Assembly (NCBI GenBank): GCA_002409285.1
Contig: DHUT01000050.1
Coordinates: forward strand, 40,906-67,819
Length of the DNA: 26,914 nt
Direction: 5' to 3'
DNA from: Firmicutes bacterium UBA5227
Lineage (GTDB): Bacteria; Bacillota; Clostridia; Tissierellales; Sedimentibacteraceae
The notes beneath the pieces were generated by a model. That model was not told the DNA's origin. It searched no databases and worked only from the letters and a program-made list of their open reading frames with translations. The position numbers and the translations under genes were made by a program. Below, in pieces: positions 22,009 to 26,914 of this stretch; within the stretch, counting starts at the first letter, position 1, and every line of letters starts with the position of its first letter.

Positions 22009-22969
22009 AATTTTCGTTTAATGGGTTATGTTTAACGGCATCACGCAACTGGTTTTTATCAATATGAGTATATATTTGTGTTGTAGAAACACTTTCGTGT
22101 CCAAGAATTTCCTGCAAGGCTCGTATATCCACATGACCATACTGATACATAAGTGTGGCAGCAGTGTGGCGCAGCTTATGCGGTGAGTAGTGCTTACCAG
22201 ACAGACCTGCTTCATTCAAATATTTATCAACCATGTGCTGTACACCTCTTTGTGTAAATCTGGTTTTTCTGTTGCTTAAAAATAATGCATTTTCATGACC
22301 GGGCTCAGCCTCCGGTCTTACGTTAAGATAATCTTCCATTGCCTGAATACAGACATCATTAAGATAAATTGTTCGTTCCTTGTTTCCCTTTCCTACAACT
22401 GTCAAAGTATCACCTTTAATTTTATCTATATCTATTCCTATAAGCTCGGATAATCGTAAACCGCAGTTCAAAAATAATGTGATAATAGCATAATCACGTT
22501 CTTTATTTGTTCCGTCAATAGAGGAGAGCATACCCTTTGATTCATCTAATGTCAAAGCAACCGGCAGACGGCTGTTCTTTTTAGGGGTTTCCAAATCAAT
22601 CGCAGGATTTACAGGTATTAGCTTTACAATAGAATACAAATATTTAAAAAAAGAGCGAAGGCATGCAATTTTTCGAGCCTTGGTTCTGTTAGTATTATTT
22701 CTTTCCCTGTCTATAAAAGCAATAAAGGAGTGAAGATCCATAATATTTACTTTTTTCAGAGTATCCAAAGTAACAAGGTTAATATCAATTTCCTCAAATA
22801 CATCTACCTGGGAGGATAGCTTGTATCTTATCACAAGAAATCTGTAAAAGGTTCTAAGGTCAAGAAAGTATTCACTGACAGTCTTATCAGATCTGCCTTT
22901 GACAGATAACATATATTCCAAAAAATCACTCATGGGAGCAGGGCACAGGTCATTATAATTAATATACAT
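22007..22969 (-). CDS. XerC/XerD-type tyrosine recombinase
   Basis: A 320-residue site-specific recombinase. Seen: an N-terminal SAM-like core-binding domain (about residues 10-120) and the catalytic set: Arg in NCGLRLSELIG, Lys in VVGKGNKERTIYL, H264 and R267 in HKLRHTAATL, H291 in LGHESVSTTQ and nucleophile Y300 in IYTHID. The active site is complete. Size and motifs fit chromosomal Xer proteins, but the gene could also be a small integrase of the adjoining accessory segment. AGGAGA precedes the ATG on the minus strand. One copy of the 12-base element ATGTCGCAAAAT lies 30 bases upstream of the start codon, at its transcription start. Confidence 0.9.
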   Translation of the reverse strand: MYINYNDLCPAPMSDFLEYMLSVKGRSDKTVSEYFLDLRTFYRFLVIRYKLSSQVDVFEEIDINLVTLDTLKKVNIMDLHSFIAFIDRERNNTNRTKARKIACLRSFFKYLYSIVKLIPVNPAIDLETPKKNSRLPVALTLDESKGMLSSIDGTNKERDYAIITLFLNCGLRLSELIGIDIDKIKGDTLTVVGKGNKERTIYLNDVCIQAMEDYLNVRPEAEPGHENALFLSNRKTRFTQRGVQHMVDKYLNEAGLSGKHYSPHKLRHTAATLMYQYGHVDIRALQEILGHESVSTTQIYTHIDKNQLRDAVKHNPLNEN

Positions 22970-22998
22970 AGTTTTCTCCTTAGCACAATAAAATAGAA

Positions 22999-23010
22999 AT
23001 GTCGCAAAAT
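22999..23010 (+). repeat. 12-base element ATGTCGCAAAAT, copy A
   Basis: Exact copy of an element that recurs at 25095-25106, 25163-25174 and, inverted, 25179-25190. Here it lies directly downstream of the predicted recombinase start site (near 23013 on the minus strand), where a bound protein would affect expression. Confidence 0.6.
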
Positions 23011-23019
23011 CTTTACAAT

Positions 23020-23048
23020 ATTATATACAAAAGAGTTAATTAATACAA
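23020..23048 (-). promoter_or_regulatory. Recombinase promoter
   Basis: Minus strand: TTGTAT (complement of 23043-23048), 17 bases, TATAAT (complement of 23020-23025). It stands back to back with the exporter promoter; the two -35 hexamers are identical, inverted and 14 bases apart. Confidence 0.7.
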
Positions 23049-23062
23049 GGTATATTTTGTAG

Positions 23063-23091
23063 TTGTATAACGAATAATTTCATGTTAAAAT
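23063..23091 (+). promoter_or_regulatory. Exporter promoter and long leader region
   Basis: TTGTAT (23063-23068), 17 bases, TAAAAT (23086-23091). A start near 23098 leaves about 205 bases before the exporter start codon. This leader holds a tandem ATATGA run (23138-23154), a 12-base direct repeat TTTAACTAACTA (23106-23117 and 23275-23286) and the mini-ORF at 23232. Nothing else is recognised in 22970-23303. Confidence 0.6.
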
Positions 23092-23231
23092 ATTGCTAAG
23101 AAAAGTTTAACTAACTAATTTTTAACTCTTACATTAATATGAATATGAATATGTTAATTTCCCTTAATAAAAATATAGGCAATCGTCAGGATAATAAATT
23201 AATTTATGTTTAATGATTGAGAAGGTGGAAA

Positions 23232-23279
23232 ATGATTGCCCGGCATGTAATTGTTTATGCGATGTTTGATTTAATTTAA
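23232..23279 (+). CDS. Possible 15-codon mini-ORF before the exporter gene
   Basis: ATG at 23232 follows a good Shine-Dalgarno (GAAGGTGG, 23221-23228) and encodes MIARHVIVYAMFDLI, ending in TAA inside the second TTTAACTAACTA repeat, 24 bases before the exporter start. It is unlike known families. It may be a leader peptide, a secreted peptide handled by the exporter, or a chance ORF; the ribosome-binding site is the only positive sign. Confidence 0.3.
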   Translation: MIARHVIVYAMFDLI

Positions 23280-23303
23280 CTAACTATACAAGGATGTGAT
23301 TGT

Positions 23304-24851
23304 GTGAAATATCGTAAGTTTTTTTTAGCAATGATAGGCATAGTTATTATAAGTAGTTTAGCAACATTAGCATCTCCAGTACTAATACAAATATGGAGCA
23401 GGGATAACATAGGTTTTACGAATCAAAGAATTATAGGTTTGGTAGTAGTTTTATTAATTGCTGCGGCTATAGAAATGGTATTCATATGTATTAGAGAAAA
23501 ATTTGCAAAAAACTTTAATATCAAAAATTGTACTACGATGCTAAATAGTATGTTTAATATGAAGTATGATGAAATCAATGAAAAAGGTCCTATGAATTTA
23601 ATTGAGAGGATAGCTATTTCCGTAAATAGTTTCTATTCTTACTATACGGAAGATGCTATTAAAATCTGGTCAAGTCTTGCTATTATGGTTTCATTAATTT
23701 TAATGGTATTTTTTATTAACCCTACAATTGCTGTTGTTTTAATTACAATTATTCCAATTAATTACTTTGGTTATAAATTTCTTAACAAAGAATTAATGTT
23801 ACGTTCTAAGAAAATGCAGGAAAGCACTTCATCAGGATGGCAGGAGATCCTTTCAATAGTAAGCCAGACAGACTATTTAAAACAGTTACCTGATTATGAA
23901 AGATTATTTGAACAGTTTGACCCGTCCTTAAAAAAAATCTATGGTTCTATGGCGGATATTAATATCTATGCCCAGATTTCAAGCGCTCTGTTGAAATCAA
24001 TAAATAATATAACAAGCGTTTTGATTATGGTTTTTCTGGTAATGGACTATGTAAAATTAAATCAAAGCCCGGTGGTGTTAATCCTGTATACAATAATTTT
24101 GCCCTTGTTTTTTAGCCAGATTAATCAGTTAACTCATTCCAATTTAAACAAAAGAGACATGATTAATTCAAAAAAATTTATAGAAGAACTAAATCAAAGC
24201 AGAGAATCTGATGGGCTTATTGATATAGAATCAATAGAAACTGTTGATTTGCAAATAGATGCTCTTATGATAGAGGATCGGGTATTATCTAAGAACATTA
24301 ACGGCAGCTATAAAAAAGGAAGCATAGTATGGATAAAGGGTTCCAGCGGAGCAGGAAAGTCAACTTTACTCAAGTTAATACCAAAGTTTAGAGAATCAGA
24401 TAAAATAAAGATAAATGAGATTAATATTGCTAAAATCACTAATAAAAGCATTCGTTCGAGTGTTGAGTATTTGTCACAAAGCGTTCCAATAATCAAAGGC
24501 ACTTTAAGAGATAATTTGTTTTTAGGAAAAAATTACTCCTTAGAAATTGAAAACGATTTATTAAAAGACCCTATTTTGCACACAATATTAGAAAATAAAA
24601 ATATGGATACTGTAATACTTGAGGGAGGGAGCAATCTTTCAGGCGGAGAAAAACAAAAAATAGCCATAGCCCGAGCTCTATATAATCATTCGGATGTTCT
24701 TATTTTAGATGAAATAACTTCAAACATAGATAAAGAGAGTGCCAATGACATATTTGACAGAATAATTGCTGATAGTAATGATAAAATAACATTTATCATT
24801 ACCCATGATGACCTTTCGGAAAAATACTATAACATTATTTTAAATTTGTAA
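23304..24851 (+). CDS. Fused ABC transporter (membrane domain plus ATPase), exporter type
   Basis: A 515-residue half-transporter expected to work as a homodimer. Seen: six hydrophobic segments in residues 1-270 (first SSLATLASPVLIQIW, second GLVVVLLIAAAIEMVFI), then an ATPase domain with Walker A GSSGAGKSTLLKL, a Q-loop in EYLSQSVPIIKG, signature NLSGGEKQKIAIARAL, Walker B VLILDEITSNID and H-loop ITHDD. There is no N-terminal peptidase domain. The start is GTG at 23304 with AAGGA 9 bases ahead. By eye it is more AT-rich than the core genes, has no operon partners and lies between copies of the 12-base element, which suggests acquisition. The substrate is unknown; peptides or lipids are usual for such exporters. 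Confidence 0.87.
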   Translation: MKYRKFFLAMIGIVIISSLATLASPVLIQIWSRDNIGFTNQRIIGLVVVLLIAAAIEMVFICIREKFAKNFNIKNCTTMLNSMFNMKYDEINEKGPMNLIERIAISVNSFYSYYTEDAIKIWSSLAIMVSLILMVFFINPTIAVVLITIIPINYFGYKFLNKELMLRSKKMQESTSSGWQEILSIVSQTDYLKQLPDYERLFEQFDPSLKKIYGSMADINIYAQISSALLKSINNITSVLIMVFLVMDYVKLNQSPVVLILYTIILPLFFSQINQLTHSNLNKRDMINSKKFIEELNQSRESDGLIDIESIETVDLQIDALMIEDRVLSKNINGSYKKGSIVWIKGSSGAGKSTLLKLIPKFRESDKIKINEINIAKITNKSIRSSVEYLSQSVPIIKGTLRDNLFLGKNYSLEIENDLLKDPILHTILENKNMDTVILEGGSNLSGGEKQKIAIARALYNHSDVLILDEITSNIDKESANDIFDRIIADSNDKITFIITHDDLSEKYYNIILNL

Positions 24852-25094
24852 ATATCTAAGCAGTAGTTAATGTATTAATGTAAATGAAGGTGTAATTGGT
24901 CGAAGAGAAAAATAACTTTCGTTAAAACGCAATTTAAAGCCTCGTTTTTATAAGCAATATTTCCAAAATGTAAATCGGACTGTTAAAGAATGTTATAAAT
25001 ATGATTATGCTGTACAATTAAATTATAACTGTGAGTAGTGACAGATTAAGCAAGATTAATCCAGGAAGCTTATTAATAAATCAATTAACAAAAA

Positions 25095-25106
25095 ATGTCG
25101 CAAAAT
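25095..25106 (+). repeat. 12-base element ATGTCGCAAAAT, copy B
   Basis: Exact match in the same orientation as copy A. Outside the 12 bases the flanks of A and B differ, so this is a short element and not a longer duplication. Confidence 0.6.
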
Positions 25107-25160
25107 ATTTAAGCGTTGAAATTTAAGTATATACAGAGCCCACTCCATGATATTTGTACA

Positions 25161-25192
25161 TTATGTCGCAAAATAGATATTTTGCGACATAA
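25161..25192. repeat. 32-base inverted repeat built from two ATGTCGCAAAAT elements
   Basis: TTATGTCGCAAAATA (25161-25175) and its exact reverse complement (25178-25192) flank a GA centre. The 15-base arms without mismatch contain copies C (25163-25174) and D (25179-25190, inverted). There is no T run, so it is a poor terminator; a protein-binding or recombination site, or joined transposon ends, is more likely. Confidence 0.75.
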
Positions 25193-25370
25193 ATTACGCT
25201 ATTTAAAGTGGAAGCCTTTTAAGTTTCCACCCATTCTCTTTCTTCTCTCTCAATTAAAATCAAACAGTTTAGATCATTTATATTAACATTTAAACATCTA
25301 CCGGAGAATTTAGAATGCGAATTTTGTCAATTCTTCACTATTTCCTCAGTAATAGAAACTAATCATGAAT

Positions 25371-26879
25371 TTAAATTAAACATATTTTTTGATTTCTTGT
25401 GCGTACTTTATTTGGTTCGAGATAAGCAACCTTTTGTTCATTCATCAACTCTTTAATTGCTTTTAATACAGTAGCCGTAACCTTGGTATATCCCATAGCA
25501 ACTGCGAGTTCGTATGATGAAAGATTTCCTTCCTGTTCCAGTGTCTGTAAAATTAAATCTTTAATTTGAGACAAACTACGTCTGGTTTTAATTCTTTTCT
25601 GTTTTTCCGATTCTCCTGATATAAGAAAATTCTTATGTATCGGTAGAATTACTGTAAAATAGCTTCTGTCCTCGTCTGTTTCAAAAATCGGCAAATCCGA
25701 ACCATTGATTTCCATTGCCCTCAAAATTGTAGGTATCCCTGTATTACGACCTTCAATCAATTTCAATTCTTTAAGAAAATCACCAATTCTACGGTTACGA
25801 TATCTTCTGGAAATCATACGTCTGTTTTTTATATCTTCATCCGTTATGGTACGATCCGGTCCGGGTAGGCTTGTGATTTCCATTTTTTCAGGTGTTACCA
25901 TTACTGTAATAGGTTCTCCGATTTGATATGATCGATGATATACGGCATTGGATAACACTTCCTCTACAGCTGCATATGGAAAGTTATAAATGCGCTCCGC
26001 TTCTGCCCGTCCTGGAATTTTTGTTATTTTCTCTTTAATTATATAGTTTTTAATATAGCTCAAGGCATCTCTTAACTGACGGTCTAATGGACCTGTTAAT
26101 ATTTTTTCCGTCATTCCTTCGCCGGTTTGGTCCGGCTTATCAACAACCTCTATCCTCGCATAAGCAAAAAAGTTATCCGGACGTTCATTGAAGAACATCA
26201 AACCAACGTTCAATGGCTTTCGAAGTTCAGAAGAACCGCCAATCAATTTCATAGCCGTAGCAGTTTCTTCGACAGGTCGGTTTAATGAGGAATCATACAA
26301 ATCACTACCAACAGAATATAAAAATTCCGAAATCAAACTGGACTTCAAATCTTCGATATTCGCAGACATATTTGGCCGATCATCATAAGGAACATTATTT
26401 GTAAGCATAAATAGTTCTTTTTCTTCCAACTGATTGGCTCGGATGCTGTGTGACATTTTTCTTATGTAATATGCCTTATCACCTCTTGCAGATTTTTCTG
26501 TAGGAAAAGCAACCGGGCACTTGTAAGGTCTGGATTCTCCTCCTGGTATCCACAAGACAATAATCTCTTTTCCTTCAAAGCTTATCTGTTCGACAACAGG
26601 AAGGTATCTTGGCTCAATCAAATTGCATTTTTGCAATAGTTCCCTGTTAATGCGATCAATAGAATTTTTCTCCAGTCCCTTGACTGGAACTACAGGCATA
26701 CCATACTTTTCTTCTACACCAATGATAATATAGCCCCCGCCCCAATTGTCTATATCATTTGCAAAAGCACAAATCGAATGTAAAATCGGCTCCGGATTCC
26801 AGTCAGCTTTGTATTCTACACGCGCATTTTCTACAACTCTGCGATAAATTAAATCCGAAATATTTATTGGTAAAGACAT
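25371..26879 (-). CDS. AlbA_2 (Schlafen-like AAA_4) ATP-binding transcriptional regulator
   Basis: A 502-residue protein of the COG2865 type. Seen: N-terminal AlbA_2 domain with ARVEYKADW, GGGYIIIGVEE and the YYIRKMSHSIRAN block; a central region with MLTNNVPYDDRPN; a GHKL-like second half with N-box EVLSNAVYHRSY, ITSLPGPDRTITDED and GRNTGIPTILRAM; and a C-terminal winged-helix (about residues 435-490, LSSYELAVAMGYTKVTATVLKAI as the HTH, seen in blocks). Such proteins are presumed regulators, some near defence or mobile genes; targets are unknown. The start at 26879 is chosen for AGGAGG (complement of 26886-26891) 6 bases before it; the upstream in-frame start at 26909 would translate through the ribosome-binding site. 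Confidence 0.88.
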   Translation of the reverse strand: MSLPINISDLIYRRVVENARVEYKADWNPEPILHSICAFANDIDNWGGGYIIIGVEEKYGMPVVPVKGLEKNSIDRINRELLQKCNLIEPRYLPVVEQISFEGKEIIVLWIPGGESRPYKCPVAFPTEKSARGDKAYYIRKMSHSIRANQLEEKELFMLTNNVPYDDRPNMSANIEDLKSSLISEFLYSVGSDLYDSSLNRPVEETATAMKLIGGSSELRKPLNVGLMFFNERPDNFFAYARIEVVDKPDQTGEGMTEKILTGPLDRQLRDALSYIKNYIIKEKITKIPGRAEAERIYNFPYAAVEEVLSNAVYHRSYQIGEPITVMVTPEKMEITSLPGPDRTITDEDIKNRRMISRRYRNRRIGDFLKELKLIEGRNTGIPTILRAMEINGSDLPIFETDEDRSYFTVILPIHKNFLISGESEKQKRIKTRRSLSQIKDLILQTLEQEGNLSSYELAVAMGYTKVTATVLKAIKELMNEQKVAYLEPNKVRTRNQKICLI

Positions 26880-26890
26880 AAAATTCCTCC

Positions 26891-26914
26891 TAACATACCC
26901 CTTTAACATACCCC
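26891..26914. repeat. Tandem 11-base repeat upstream of the AlbA_2 gene
   Basis: TAACATACCCC occurs at 26891-26901 and again at 26904-26914, a 13-base period, directly before the ribosome-binding site. The array may continue past the window end. It could be an operator for the regulator itself. Confidence 0.55.

Larger units (their letters stand above)
24852..25370. other. Gene-free stretch with repeat elements
   Basis: No ORF with a credible start was found on either strand in these 519 bases. It holds copy B of the 12-base element (25095-25106), the large inverted repeat (25161-25192) and a 6-bp hairpin GTGGAA/TTCCAC (25208-25230) followed by a pyrimidine-rich run that might terminate plus-strand transcripts. 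The rest is AT-rich without recognisable structure; it may be decayed mobile DNA. Confidence 0.5.

Noticed and set aside
23139..23213. 24-codon ORF starting in the ATATGA repeats
   Set aside because: No ribosome-binding site and low-complexity start; probably chance.
25161..25192. Chromosomal dif site for the neighbouring tyrosine recombinase
   Set aside because: dif has two 11-base arms around a 6-base centre and a known Gram-positive consensus. Here the arms are 15 bases with a 2-base centre and no match beyond TTATGT.

Overview
The window looks like chromosomal DNA of an AT-rich, low-GC Gram-positive anaerobe of the Clostridia. I would guess the Tissierellales/Sedimentibacter side, but the genus is inference. 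The reasons are the AGGAGG-type ribosome-binding sites, a 2-hydroxyacyl-CoA dehydratase-type activase (an anaerobe's enzyme), an Feo ferrous iron operon, and the Firmicutes order mutS-mutL-miaA-hfq-(PLP aluminium-resistance family protein)-lexA-yneA. There are no rRNA or tRNA genes, CRISPR arrays or intact insertion sequences.

Layout. 1-2079: end of an operon with two genes of the dehydratase-activase group and the tail of a probable third, overlapping end to end. 2152-3738 (minus): prfC. 3864-6673: feoA-feoA-feoB behind a textbook promoter with a Fur box at the transcription start. 6818-10333: probable zinc-import operon made of a small Cys/His membrane protein, a His-rich metal-binding lipoprotein, an ABC ATPase, a permease and a second lipoprotein. 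10361-18927: a long tRNA-modification, mismatch-repair and RNA-chaperone operon (miaB, mutS, mutL, miaA, hfq, PLP enzyme). 18928-19261: a short holin-like toxin with a well-formed antisense RNA gene opposite its 3' end, a candidate type I toxin-antitoxin locus. 19262-20328: lexA and a yneA-like LysM division inhibitor, divergent around LexA boxes. 20376-21955: mgtE behind a structured leader that encodes a 25-residue peptide. 22007-22969 (minus): a tyrosine recombinase. 23304-24851: an orphan fused ABC exporter. 25371-26879 (minus): an AlbA_2/Schlafen-like ATP-binding regulator.

How it fits together. MiaA and MiaB act in sequence on the same tRNA base (A37). MutS and MutL act together in mismatch repair. 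LexA and YneA form an SOS checkpoint, and the toxin locus lies just downstream of lexA in convergent orientation with no clear terminator between them. Metal homeostasis recurs: iron (feo), probably zinc (znu-like) and magnesium (mgtE). The most interesting non-coding signals are the toxin/antisense module, the mgtE leader peptide with its competing hairpins, and a 12-base element (ATGTCGCAAAAT) found four times around the recombinase/ABC exporter segment, once as a 32-base perfect inverted repeat. The right-hand part (about 22.9-26.9 kb) looks accessory; the rest is mostly core genome.
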